From Yaniella halotolerans DSM 15476 (GTDB lineage: Bacteria > Actinomycetota > Actinomycetes > Actinomycetales > Micrococcaceae), in NCBI RefSeq assembly GCF_000420805.1, contig NZ_ATVQ01000001.1, forward strand, positions 992,001-1,056,000: a DNA stretch of 64,000 bases, in the 5' to 3' direction. Below, one piece after another: positions 24,742 to 33,294 of this stretch. Positions within the stretch are counted from its first letter, which is position 1; every line of letters starts with the position of its first letter. The position numbers and the translations under genes were made by a program. The notes beneath the pieces are model-generated. The model worked only from the letters and a program-made list of their open reading frames with translations, did not search any database and was not told the DNA's origin.

Positions 24742-26751
24742 ATGAATTGGTTCCAACGATGGTGGTACGGCAACTGGGCGGTCCCCGTCATTTCGGGGGT
24801 CCTGATCCTGGCATCGTTTGCCGTGGAGCACCTGGCCGGTGGCGCGTGGAACACCGTGGTCGGCCCGCAGTGGTGGGTCGATGCCGGTGACCACGCTCAC
24901 GGCTCGGGCCACGTCTTTACCCTAGCCAACCTGTTAATGTTGGTCGCCGCGGTGGTGGCCGGTTATGGGATCGTGGTTAACGCGGTCCGCGCGTTGGTCA
25001 CAAAAATGATTAGCATCGACTTATTGGTGTCGGTTGCCGCCATCGGCGCGACCATCATCGGTAATTTCTGGGAAGCTGCGGCGGTGACGTTCCTGTTCTC
25101 GGTCGGGCACGCGCTAGAAGCCGCCACGATGAACAAGACCCGCTCGGCGCTGGCCGAACTCGTGGCGGTCGCACCGGATAGTGCGGTGGTCATGCGGGAC
25201 GGAGAACAACAAGAAGTCCCGGCCCACCAGGTGCGGTTGGGCGAAATCGTGCTGGTCAAGAACGGCTCTAAAGTACCCGTTGATGGGCAAGTTGTTGCCG
25301 GTACCGCGGCCATCGATGAAGCTTCGATTACCGGGGAATCCATTCCGGTGGAGAAGTCCAAGAGCGACCAGGTGTTTGCCGGCACCATTTCCACCAGCGG
25401 ATTCTTACAGGTGCTTGCCACCGGGGTCGGCGCGGACACCACACTGGCGCGTATCATTCACCGCGTCGAAGAAGCCCAAGATGCCAAAGCCAGAACCCAG
25501 GCGTTTATCGATCGGTTTTCGACATGGTACACCCCGGCGGTCTTTATCCTGGCCCTGGTGACCGGGCTGATCACCCAGGACGTGGTCCTGGCGCTGACGC
25601 TGCTGGTCATCGGCTGCCCTGGTGCGCTGGTTATTTCAATTCCAGTGGCGATCGTCGCTGGGATTGGTCGTGCAGCGCGCAACGGGATTCTGATCAAAGG
25701 CGGCGAGTACTTAGAAACCTCGGCCAAAATTTCGGCAGTGGCCGTGGACAAAACCGGCACACTGACCGAAGGTCGGCCTAAACTCACCGACATCGTCGTG
25801 CTGGATGACAGCCTGTCACGTACCGAAGTGCTGCGGTGGGCCGCAGCAGCCGAAGCCGGTTCCGAACACCCCCTTGCCCGGCCGATTCTGGATGCTGCAC
25901 GTGACGAAGGCGTCGGACCCGAAGGGCTGCCTGGTGGTGTCACCCCGGTGGCAGGTAAGGGCATCGTCTCGATGGTCGACGATCAGCGAGTGCTCATTGG
26001 TAACGCGCCGCTGCTGGCACAATACGGGGTCGACGATACGGTCGGCGCCGATCAGGCAGCCAACCAACTGGCAGCCCAAGGCAGAACCCCGATGATCGTG
26101 GCCGTTGAGGACGCCGTCATCGGTGTGATCGCGGTGGCCGACCAAATCCGCGCGGATGCACCTGAAATGGTGACCAGACTGCACGCCGCCGGGGTCGACA
26201 AAGTCGTAATGCTTACCGGCGACACCCGCCTGGTGGCCGAAGCCATTGGTGAGGCCGTTGGGATCGATGAGATCCAGGCATCACTGCTGCCCGAAGACAA
26301 ACTCGACGCGGTTGCCCAAATGCAACGCGACGGACACACGGTCGCGATGGTCGGAGACGGCGTCAACGACGCTCCGGCGCTGGCAACCGCCGATATCGGG
26401 GTTGCCATGGGAGCTGCAGGTTCCGCAGTGGCCGTGGAAACCGCAGATATTGCCCTGATGGGCGACAACCTGATGAAACTGCCCGAGTCCGTCAGCCTGG
26501 CAAAACGCACGGTATCGGTGATGCGGCAGAACATTTTCATCGCGCTGGCCACCGTTGTGGCACTGCTGATCGGAGTGTTTGCCGGTGGGGTCACGATGTC
26601 GGTGGGCATGCTCGTTCACGAGGGCTCCGTGCTCGTCGTGATTCTCAACGCCATGCGCCTGATGCGCAACGATCAACACGCAACCGCAATGTCCAAGACC
26701 CAACGCAGCCCGGCTGCAAACGCCAAAGATACCCAACCTGCCGAGGTCTGA
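24742..26751 (+). CDS. P1B-type heavy-metal ATPase with a CPG metal motif
   Basis: The 669-residue pump begins with membrane segments instead of a CxxC domain (NWFQRWWYGNWAV). The metal-path motif is GCPGALVIS (CPG), not CPC, CPH or SPC. The last membrane segment has VHEGSVLVVILNAMRLM, like the HEGGT of P1B-4 pumps. TGES, DKTGTLTEGRP, SEHPLARP and GDGVNDAPAL are intact, so it should be active. Metal specificity cannot be assigned: the pair CPG plus HEGS is outside the well-studied groups. It follows the copZ-like gene and precedes a cupin and an oxidoreductase gene in one transcription unit. Confidence 0.9.
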   Translation: MNWFQRWWYGNWAVPVISGVLILASFAVEHLAGGAWNTVVGPQWWVDAGDHAHGSGHVFTLANLLMLVAAVVAGYGIVVNAVRALVTKMISIDLLVSVAAIGATIIGNFWEAAAVTFLFSVGHALEAATMNKTRSALAELVAVAPDSAVVMRDGEQQEVPAHQVRLGEIVLVKNGSKVPVDGQVVAGTAAIDEASITGESIPVEKSKSDQVFAGTISTSGFLQVLATGVGADTTLARIIHRVEEAQDAKARTQAFIDRFSTWYTPAVFILALVTGLITQDVVLALTLLVIGCPGALVISIPVAIVAGIGRAARNGILIKGGEYLETSAKISAVAVDKTGTLTEGRPKLTDIVVLDDSLSRTEVLRWAAAAEAGSEHPLARPILDAARDEGVGPEGLPGGVTPVAGKGIVSMVDDQRVLIGNAPLLAQYGVDDTVGADQAANQLAAQGRTPMIVAVEDAVIGVIAVADQIRADAPEMVTRLHAAGVDKVVMLTGDTRLVAEAIGEAVGIDEIQASLLPEDKLDAVAQMQRDGHTVAMVGDGVNDAPALATADIGVAMGAAGSAVAVETADIALMGDNLMKLPESVSLAKRTVSVMRQNIFIALATVVALLIGVFAGGVTMSVGMLVHEGSVLVVILNAMRLMRNDQHATAMSKTQRSPAANAKDTQPAEV

Positions 26752-26785
26752 CCTCGCTGACCCGCAGAAAGAGAAGGAGTAGCAC

Positions 26786-27211
26786 ATGACCGAAAAACAT
26801 TTCGAACTCGATGGCAATATCCAACACTTCACGATCGCCGACATCGCCAAGGACAGCCCCGATTTTCGTCGCACCCTGTGGACCGGTGAACACGCTCAGA
26901 TCGTCATTATGACGGTCCCGGTGGGCGGTGAAATCGGTGACGAAGTCCACGAACACACCGACCAGATCCTGACCTTTATTTCTGGTACCGGTGAGGCTGA
27001 CCTGGGCGGTGAAACGCATCCCATCGAGGCGGGCGACCAGTGTGCGGTCCCCGCCGGGGCTCAACACAACTTTCGCAACACCGGCGACGAACCCTTAGTG
27101 CTCTACACCATTTACTCTCCACCCGAGCACGCGGCGGATGCCCACTACGCGACCAAGGAAGTAGCCGACGCCGCCGAAGCCTCGGGTGAAGACAAGCCAC
27201 CGCAAGCCTGA
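26786..27211 (+). CDS. Cupin domain protein
   Basis: A 141-residue single-cupin protein. The first motif includes GDEVHEHTDQILTFISGTGE (His, His, Glu as metal ligands), the second PAGAQHNFRNTG (His). It lies 34 bases after the P1B ATPase with a good AAGGAG site, so it is in the metal operon. Small cupins of this type bind a divalent metal and may act as isomerases, quercetinase-like enzymes or metal buffers. No activity can be named. Confidence 0.82.
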   Translation: MTEKHFELDGNIQHFTIADIAKDSPDFRRTLWTGEHAQIVIMTVPVGGEIGDEVHEHTDQILTFISGTGEADLGGETHPIEAGDQCAVPAGAQHNFRNTGDEPLVLYTIYSPPEHAADAHYATKEVADAAEASGEDKPPQA

Positions 27212-27239
27212 ACCCGACGCTGACCGCAGGAGGAACCGC

Positions 27240-28145
27240 ATGACCAAAACGTTGATCTTCACAAAATTTGGTGGACCCGAAACCCAACAGTTGATCGACC
27301 GTGGACTCCCGGACCCGCAGGGCGCACAGGTAACAATCAAAGTGCAAGCCGCCGGTGTGAACCCGGCCGACTGGAAAATCCGTGCCGGCCAGATGGGCGA
27401 CCACTGGAAGCTTCCCGCCCCCATGGGGCGCGAAGCCTCCGGCATCGTGACCGCCATCGGCGACGATGTCGAAGAATTTGCGGTCGGTGACGAGGTCCTG
27501 GGGCTGGCGGCCAAAGGTCACGGCACCATCGCAGAGCACACCGTGTTGAATGCCCGCCAGACCGTGGCAAAGCCCGAAGAACTCAGCTTTGCTGACGCCG
27601 CGGCTCTACCGGTTGCAGGTGCCACCGCCTACGACGTCACCCACCAAATCGAGCTAGAAGCCGGACAGACCATGGTCATTCTGGGTGCCGGCGGGGGAGT
27701 CGGATTGATGGCCGCCCAAATCGGACAGGTCCATCAGTTCAACGTGATCGGGATTGCCAGCGCATCGAAACAGCAACTCGTGGAAGCCACCGGGGCCACG
27801 TTTGTGGAATCTGGGGATGGCGCGGCCGACCGGGTCCGAGCCATTGCCCCGGACGGGGCTGACCTGGTCATCGACCTAGTGGGCGGGGCCGCGCTGCGCG
27901 AGATCGCCCCGGTGGCCAAAGACCCGCAGCTTATTATTTCCACCGCTGACCCCGACACTGCCACACAACTGGGTGGGGCCGGGGTGCAGCGCACCAACGA
28001 AGGTTTAACAAAGATCACCGACGTAGCCGAATACGGACTCGTGAATCCCAATGTGGTGGAACGTTTTTCACTCCAGGAGGCCCAGCAGGCCGTCGCTTCT
28101 GTTGAAGATGGGCATGCGGCTGGCAAAGTTGTGATTGAACCGTAA
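27240..28145 (+). CDS. Zinc-independent medium-chain quinone oxidoreductase
   Basis: A 301-residue enzyme of the zeta-crystallin/QOR type. The nucleotide-binding motif ILGAGGGVGLMAAQI is in the middle, and the structural-zinc Cys cluster of alcohol dehydrogenases is absent. It should use NADPH to reduce quinones or unsaturated carbonyls. ATG at 27240 follows GCAGGAGGA, which clearly marks the start. It is the last gene of the metal operon, where protection against redox-cycling compounds would make sense. Confidence 0.85.
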   Translation: MTKTLIFTKFGGPETQQLIDRGLPDPQGAQVTIKVQAAGVNPADWKIRAGQMGDHWKLPAPMGREASGIVTAIGDDVEEFAVGDEVLGLAAKGHGTIAEHTVLNARQTVAKPEELSFADAAALPVAGATAYDVTHQIELEAGQTMVILGAGGGVGLMAAQIGQVHQFNVIGIASASKQQLVEATGATFVESGDGAADRVRAIAPDGADLVIDLVGGAALREIAPVAKDPQLIISTADPDTATQLGGAGVQRTNEGLTKITDVAEYGLVNPNVVERFSLQEAQQAVASVEDGHAAGKVVIEP

Positions 28146-28266
28146 GCATCCTCCCTTGCGGTAAGTTGGTATGCCGGTTTTGGGTGGATGCCAGAAACGA
28201 GGACCTGTTGAGCTCGGGCATTTTCCACTCCCGCAAGCCACGATCTAGCACCTACGAAGAGGCGGC

Positions 28267-28875
28267 ATGCCCATGGATGAGATCAAAAAAGCCTACGGTT
28301 CTGAAACCAATCCGGTGGAACACATACTTGGCACGGCGGTGTCGCCTGGTGACCCCGACCGACAAGTCATTGAACCGTGGGCAGCGACGGTGTCCGGTCC
28401 GATTCTGGATGTGGGTTCGGGCACGGGTCGGTGGACCGGTCATCTTGTAAACCGAGGACACGAGGTCACCGGGTTGGAGCCAGTTGAACGGCTCATTCAG
28501 ATAGCTCGCGAGACGTATCCGGCGGTGCAGTTTCGGCAAGCTTCGGTCGCGGATCTTGAACAAACTCGAACGCAGTGGGCCGGGATTTTGGCTTGGTATT
28601 CCATCATTCATATGGGACCGGCGGAACTGCCGACTGCCTTGGACACGCTACGAACTGCTCTAACACCGAATGGCACCCTGTTGATGTCGTTCTTTGCTGG
28701 TCCGGAGCAGCAGTCTTTTGCCCACCCGGTGGCCATGGCGTATCGCTGGCCGATGGACGATATGGTCCGTTTGCTCTCCGAAGCAGGTCTCGATGTGACA
28801 ACACAGCACTGGGATTGTCATACCCCGCATGCCTACGTCATTGCCCGCCCGACGAACCGAACAGCATCGGGTTAG
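28267..28875 (+). CDS. Class I SAM-dependent methyltransferase
   Basis: A 202-residue methyltransferase with motif I ILDVGSGTGRW, acidic strand-2 residue in GLEPVER and a strand-4 region ILAWYSIIHM. It lacks an extra domain that would point to a substrate. It lies 120 bases after the oxidoreductase, probably with its own promoter. The stop overlaps the stop of the convergent small repeat-protein gene. Confidence 0.8.
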   Translation: MPMDEIKKAYGSETNPVEHILGTAVSPGDPDRQVIEPWAATVSGPILDVGSGTGRWTGHLVNRGHEVTGLEPVERLIQIARETYPAVQFRQASVADLEQTRTQWAGILAWYSIIHMGPAELPTALDTLRTALTPNGTLLMSFFAGPEQQSFAHPVAMAYRWPMDDMVRLLSEAGLDVTTQHWDCHTPHAYVIARPTNRTASG

Positions 28876-29195
28876 TGATCGTCGTGGTGAGCATCGACGA
28901 TGGCGTCGACCTTGGCATCCACCGTTTCCAGAGAGGCCGGGTCCCAGCCGGACGTATCGAACTCCACGCCGTGGCCGCTGAGTAAAAAGTCCAGTTTCGG
29001 TTGAAGCTGTTCGAGCGTGTCATCTTGCATGGTGGACGGGTCCCCACCGTGAGCGCTGCACAGCGCATCCGCTTTGGCATGCAGGGACGTATAGGACTCA
29101 AGGTCCAGACTCGACGCGTCGAAATCGGTTACCCCGTGGTCGCGGAGCAGAAAATTTAACTTCTCGTGCAGGCTATCCAAAGTTACATCGGTCAT
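28872..29195 (-). CDS. Small acidic repeat protein of the Moco/cytochrome b cassette, copy B
   Basis: A 107-residue paralogue of the protein at 9929-10249, with the same two internal units: LHEKLNFLLRDHGVTDFD and LQPKLDFLLSGHGVEFD. The two proteins share the LHAKADALCSA segment almost exactly. The gene is divergent from the oxidoreductase gene, as in cassette A. ATTCGTTAC lies 49 bases before the start on its own strand (29236-29244). Function unknown; the strong conservation of the repeat suggests a binding role. Confidence 0.75.
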   Translation of the reverse strand: MTDVTLDSLHEKLNFLLRDHGVTDFDASSLDLESYTSLHAKADALCSAHGGDPSTMQDDTLEQLQPKLDFLLSGHGVEFDTSGWDPASLETVDAKVDAIVDAHHDDH

Positions 29196-29350
29196 CAGAA
29201 GACCCTTCCTTGTCGAAGATCAGATGTTCTCGAGTGTAACGAATCTCCAGACGGAGTCATATGATTCCTTGTTGCCCTACCCCCGGGTTGATACGCTGCA
29301 GGGAAGCTCTCTTATGAGTGCCCGACCAGGTGAGCCCGGAGGAGCGCATC

Positions 29351-30874
29351 GTGGAAGCAGACTTTCCTTTTTGGCTACGTGCCTCACATCTATTCAATTT
29401 CGTATTACTGGGCATCTTGATCCGGAGTGGTTGGGAAATCCTGGCTTCCTTGCCCAGGCTATGGTGGCGCAACGATGCAAAACCCGGCACCGAATGGTTG
29501 CGTTTCACCCGGCGGAAGTTACCTCGAGAAGAGGGTGTCTACACTTCGCTGATGGATGAGCGTTCGATGTCACCGCTGCTTGCCTTACCGGGCCGGGAGA
29601 ACATAGGCCTTGGACGGCATTGGCATGGACTCGGCGTGATGCTGTGGGTACTCAACGGGCTGTTCTATGTGATCATGCTGTTCGCCACCGGACTGTGGAC
29701 ACGTATCATTCCCACATCCTGGGAGGTGTTCCCCCAAGCTTGGGAGTCACTGAAAATCTATGTGGGGTTCGGAGTGCCATCGATAGAGCACTTCCAACCC
29801 TATGATGCGTTACAGATGCTCACGTATACCGGCGTCGTGTTTGTGCTGGCACCGCTGATGATCCTGACCGGGTTGGCTATGGCACCGGCAATCCGGTCGC
29901 GGTTTCCCTGGTATCTAAAACTCTTTGGTGGCGGCCAAGTGGTTCGGTCGTTGCACTTTATTTGTCACGCCGCGTTTGTGGTTTTCATTATTATGCACGT
30001 CGGACTGGTCTTTCTGGTCCATCCCGAATACAACCTGCCCCACATGATGCTCGGGGTCGAAGCCAACCAGCCGGAGTACTATGCTCAAGCGTTCACGGTT
30101 GCGCTGCTCTCCATCGTCGTGGTGCTCGCATTGCTGATTGGCTTGAGCTACTGGAGCTTGGCCAATAGGCCGCTGGCACAACGCTTCCTGGTGGCTGTGA
30201 CAGAACCCGGCAGAAAGCTTTTCCTCAATTGGATGCCCTCACGAATGTCCAAACAGAACGTCTTCACCGAAAAAGACATTTCAGAGTATCACTGGACCAA
30301 TGGGTTACCACCTACCGAGGACGAGTCACCCGAATGGCTTGAACACCGCGACAACCAGTGGGCGGACTGGCGCCTAGAGGTCGGGGGAGAACTGAGCGGC
30401 AAGGCGATCCATCTGAGCCTGCAAGACCTGCAGGCCATGCCCAAACACGAATACATCGCGATTCATTCATGTATGCAGGGTTGGACCGCGACCTCGAAGT
30501 GGGCTGGGGTGCAACTTCGCGAGGTCCTCGATTTACTGGGGCCGCGGCCCGAAGATGCGAAGTATGTGCTGATTGAATCCCATGGGCTAGCTCAGGTGAT
30601 GTACGATAATCGGCCGCGTGAACCGTTTTATGCTGTTATCCCTTTGCGTGATGTCTATGATGACGACACGATGTTGGCGTATGAACGAAACGATCGCCTT
30701 CTGGAGGAGCATCTGGGTGCGCCTCTTCGTCTTCGCGTTGAATCAAATCATGGGTATAAGATGGTCAAATGGGTTCGTAAGATTGAATGGATCCGTGACT
30801 ACGCCGAGGTCGGTGACGGCAGGGGAGGAACCCGTGAAGACTCCGCCATGCAGGCGTTCAACGGCCGTATCTGA
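29351..30874 (+). CDS. Membrane cytochrome b fused to a sulfite-oxidase-type molybdopterin domain, copy B
   Basis: A 507-residue paralogue of the protein at 8132-9655, closely similar over its whole length. GTG at 29351 is chosen because GGAGGAG is six bases before it and the product then begins like copy A. The cytochrome part has GRHWHGLGVMLW and HFICHAAFVVFIIMH; the Moco domain has the Cys in IAIHSCMQGWTATSKW. The C-terminus GRGGTREDSAMQAFNGRI is identical to copy A. Both copies are intact. This copy lies inside the presumed mobile island and may have arrived with it. Confidence 0.85.
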   Translation: MEADFPFWLRASHLFNFVLLGILIRSGWEILASLPRLWWRNDAKPGTEWLRFTRRKLPREEGVYTSLMDERSMSPLLALPGRENIGLGRHWHGLGVMLWVLNGLFYVIMLFATGLWTRIIPTSWEVFPQAWESLKIYVGFGVPSIEHFQPYDALQMLTYTGVVFVLAPLMILTGLAMAPAIRSRFPWYLKLFGGGQVVRSLHFICHAAFVVFIIMHVGLVFLVHPEYNLPHMMLGVEANQPEYYAQAFTVALLSIVVVLALLIGLSYWSLANRPLAQRFLVAVTEPGRKLFLNWMPSRMSKQNVFTEKDISEYHWTNGLPPTEDESPEWLEHRDNQWADWRLEVGGELSGKAIHLSLQDLQAMPKHEYIAIHSCMQGWTATSKWAGVQLREVLDLLGPRPEDAKYVLIESHGLAQVMYDNRPREPFYAVIPLRDVYDDDTMLAYERNDRLLEEHLGAPLRLRVESNHGYKMVKWVRKIEWIRDYAEVGDGRGGTREDSAMQAFNGRI

Positions 30875-30886
30875 CCGGGAGCCCCA

Positions 30887-31111
30887 GTGATTACCAGCAC
30901 CATTTACTTCCTTGAAGGCGCATTGTCCAACGCCGCTACCCGTGCCATCAAAGGGCAGGTCTACCAAGTACCGCGAGTCGGCGGTATTTCGTTTGAAGTC
31001 GAACACGGCAAGGACACCCGCATGATCCTCAAACACAAGGTCGATGAGCCAATTAACGGTGCGCAATTGGAAGCGGCTATTGTCAAAGCGGGAAACTACC
31101 GGCTCCTGTAG
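30887..31111 (+). CDS. Small protein of the Moco/cytochrome b cassette, copy B
   Basis: A 74-residue paralogue of the protein at 7893-8117, from a GTG start 12 bases after the oxidoreductase stop. The tight spacing and the repeat of the arrangement in cassette A argue for a shared function. It differs from copy A mainly in charged surface residues; the single Cys of copy A (VPCVGG) is Arg here (VPRVGG), so a Cys-based role is unlikely. Confidence 0.75.
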   Translation: MITSTIYFLEGALSNAATRAIKGQVYQVPRVGGISFEVEHGKDTRMILKHKVDEPINGAQLEAAIVKAGNYRLL

Positions 31112-31252
31112 CGATGCCTGACGATGCGGAACGCTGAGGGTGATTGACGGCTGGTCAGCGAAAACCCATCTCAAAGACCTAGTGCAACGAACCAAGCCTA
31201 TTGTCAGGCAGTGCTCAGCTACCTTTCAAGTTGAGGTTTCTAAAATAGACCC

Positions 31253-31962
31253 ATGGCGTCGCAAAAGTTTGAAGCAAAGCTCCTGGTCGTTGATGACGAA
31301 CCCAACATTCGCGAACTGCTTTCCACCTCACTGCGTTTTGCTGGTTTCGAAGTAATCGCCGCGGCCAATGGGCGGTGAAGCACTCAAAGCCGCCGAAACC
31401 CATAATCCAGACCTGGCGGTACTCGACGTCATGCTGCCCGATATAGACGGGTTCACCGTCACCCGGAAACTCCGCGCCTCGGGACATTTTTCCCGGTCGT
31501 CTTTTTGACCGCCCGTGACGACACCGAAGACAAAGTCACCGGCCTGACCGTTGGTGGTGACGACTACGTCACCAAGCCCTTTAGTCTCGATGAAGTCGTC
31601 GCCCGAATTCGTGCGTTGCTGCGTCGGACGGCACCAGCAGACGATGTTGATGTGACCTTAGTGGTCGATGATCTCGAACTCGACGACGACGCCCACGAGG
31701 TCCGTCGCGGTGGTGAAGTCGTTGACCTGTCCCCCCACCGAATCCAAACTGTTGCGGTATCTGATGAAAAACCCCAACCGAGTGCTTTCCAAAGCACAGA
31801 TCTTGGACCACGTGTGGGAATACGATTTCAAAGGGGGATACATCCATTGTCGAATCCTATATCCCCTATCTGCGCCGCAAAATCGAAGTTGAAGACCGTC
31901 CGAAGATGATTTACACCAAACGCGGCGTCGGGTATTTGTTGAGAACCCAGGACAAGCGCTAA
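31253..31962 (+). pseudogene. OmpR-family response regulator with four frameshifts
   Basis: The sequence starts MASQKFEAKLLVVDDEPNIR and encodes a complete OmpR-type regulator if four single-base shifts are repaired: receiver Asp in [14 protein letters not shown], Lys in YVTKPFS, and winged-helix parts [16 protein letters not shown] and [12 protein letters not shown]. The shifts are near 31373, 31488, 31733 and 31835, all in runs of one base. That pattern can come from sequencing error, but the kinase gene that follows is badly decayed, so loss of the system is more likely. Confidence 0.75.
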
Positions 31963-32370
31963 ATGGCCCACACTAAGCCGCTGCAACGACGTAACCCGCT
32001 GCTGGCAGGCTACGTCGTTGCGCACCCAGCTGGCGTTCATCATCAGGTGCTCATGGCGCTGACCGTGGCCACCACAGCGATTTTGAGGGTCACGTTGTAC
32101 CGGCAAAAATGCATTCGCCAGATTGATAAAGATCTTCACGAACCGGCACAACGTGTCGAGATTCCTGACGCCCCTGGGAGCTGCAGGCCCGTATGACACC
32201 AGCAGCTTTCAGCAGCCCATCATGCGATTCCATGGTGAGTCCTAGATAGCGAGGGCAACCTGGGCTCTCGGATTTATTTCGAGAGTTCCAATGTGTCCGG
32301 TATTCAACGACTCAACGCCCAGGATGCCGTCGCACACAGTTCTGGCGCGTTTGTAGTGTCCGAGCTTGCA
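31963..32370 (+). pseudogene. Sensor histidine kinase, decayed N-terminal remnant
   Basis: Directly after the response-regulator stop, fragments of a kinase N-terminus can be read in several frames: LAFII, VLMALTVATTAIL (first membrane segment), VTLYRQ, RQIDKDLHEPAQRV and later SEGNLGSRIYFESSNVSGIQRL. Multiple stops and shifts separate them. No histidine-box or ATPase domain remains before the GreA-like gene, so most of the gene is deleted. Confidence 0.6.
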
Positions 32371-32568
32371 ATTGTGATGGATATGATTGCCCATCAAGAG
32401 GATGGTTATCATATTAAAAACAGATAAATCCACCGTCAAGCAACCTGAAGTACCTGCCCCTGTGGAGACCGCTAGCAGTCTCTAGGCCAAGTCGGCGTGG
32501 GCCGGTACGATAGTGCAAATAAATCATAGCCTTGTACTGACATCGTTCATATGAGGTAGGAAGAGCCT

Positions 32569-32598
32569 TTACTAAGGCTTCTGTTACTAAGGCTTCTG
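32569..32598. repeat. Tandem duplication of a 15-bp unit
   Basis: TTACTAAGGCTTCTG occurs twice without a gap (32569-32583, 32584-32598), about 25 bases before the GreA-like gene. It would lie in the 5' leader or promoter region. Confidence 0.8.
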
Positions 32599-32621
32599 TA
32601 TGACGATGGAGGAGACATATG

Positions 32622-33119
32622 ATGCCCACAAGCAAAAGCACATCCGGGCCTTGGTTGACCCGAACAGCTTATGATCGACTGGCCAAAGAGTTAGAACACC
32701 TCAGCGGGCCGGGACGAAAAGAGATCACTCATCGCCTTGAGGCGGCCCGTGCAGAAGGTGCTGTCAGCGAGAATGGAGCGTTCGACGCGGTTGCAGAGGA
32801 ACGATCCAAAAACGAAGGCCGCATCCTTGAGCTCACAGAATTATTAGGCGCTGCTCACGTCGGCGAGGTGCCTGCCGACGACGGTATCGTCACGACGGGG
32901 ATGATTATCACTGCCACCGTCAACGGTGACGAGCTCCAGTTTCTGTTGGGTGATCGCCACATCGTTGATGGACAAGATGATCTGGAAGTGTTTTCTGAAA
33001 GTTCGCCTCTAGGTGCAGCCATCCACGGGGCCAGCACCGGAGACACCGTTACCTATACCGCCCCTAATGGTCGGGATGTCGAAGTCCACATCAGTTCCGT
33101 CACACCATATAAAGGCTAA
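32622..33119 (+). CDS. GreA/GreB-like transcription elongation factor
   Basis: A 165-residue protein with the two GreA parts: an N-terminal coiled coil (LTRTAYDRLAKELEHLSG to ILELTELLG) and a C-terminal FKBP-like domain ending SVTPYKG. GreA rescues backtracked RNA polymerase through acidic residues at the coil tip, DLSEN in the standard protein. Here the tip reads AVSEN, so the Asp is replaced by Ala while the Glu remains. It may therefore be a regulatory paralogue that binds the polymerase without full cleavage activity. GGAGGAG precedes ATG 32622 by seven bases; ATG 32619 is also possible. Confidence 0.85.
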   Translation: MPTSKSTSGPWLTRTAYDRLAKELEHLSGPGRKEITHRLEAARAEGAVSENGAFDAVAEERSKNEGRILELTELLGAAHVGEVPADDGIVTTGMIITATVNGDELQFLLGDRHIVDGQDDLEVFSESSPLGAAIHGASTGDTVTYTAPNGRDVEVHISSVTPYKG

Positions 33120-33133
33120 AGGACTGTGTAAGT

Positions 33134-33167
33134 CCTCAACGAGTGGGAGTCAAGAGTCTCGTTGAGG
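33134..33167 (+). terminator. Stem-loop after the GreA-like gene
   Basis: CCTCAACGAG (33134-33143) and CTCGTTGAGG (33158-33167) are perfect complements around 14 bases. No T-run follows, so termination may be weak or factor-dependent. Confidence 0.45.
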
Positions 33168-33294
33168 TCACGCCTCGTGAAAGCCGGAGTCAAACTCGAT
33201 ATCAACGCGGACCTTACCGCTGATGATGCAGGTACGTTCGGCCCACCAACTCCATGAATATATCGGTAAATGTACGATTAGCGGCAAAGAATGC

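Noticed and set aside
31253-31962. Separate short genes within the frameshifted response regulator
   Set aside because: The pieces join into one OmpR-family protein when single-base shifts are allowed; no piece has its own ribosome-binding site.
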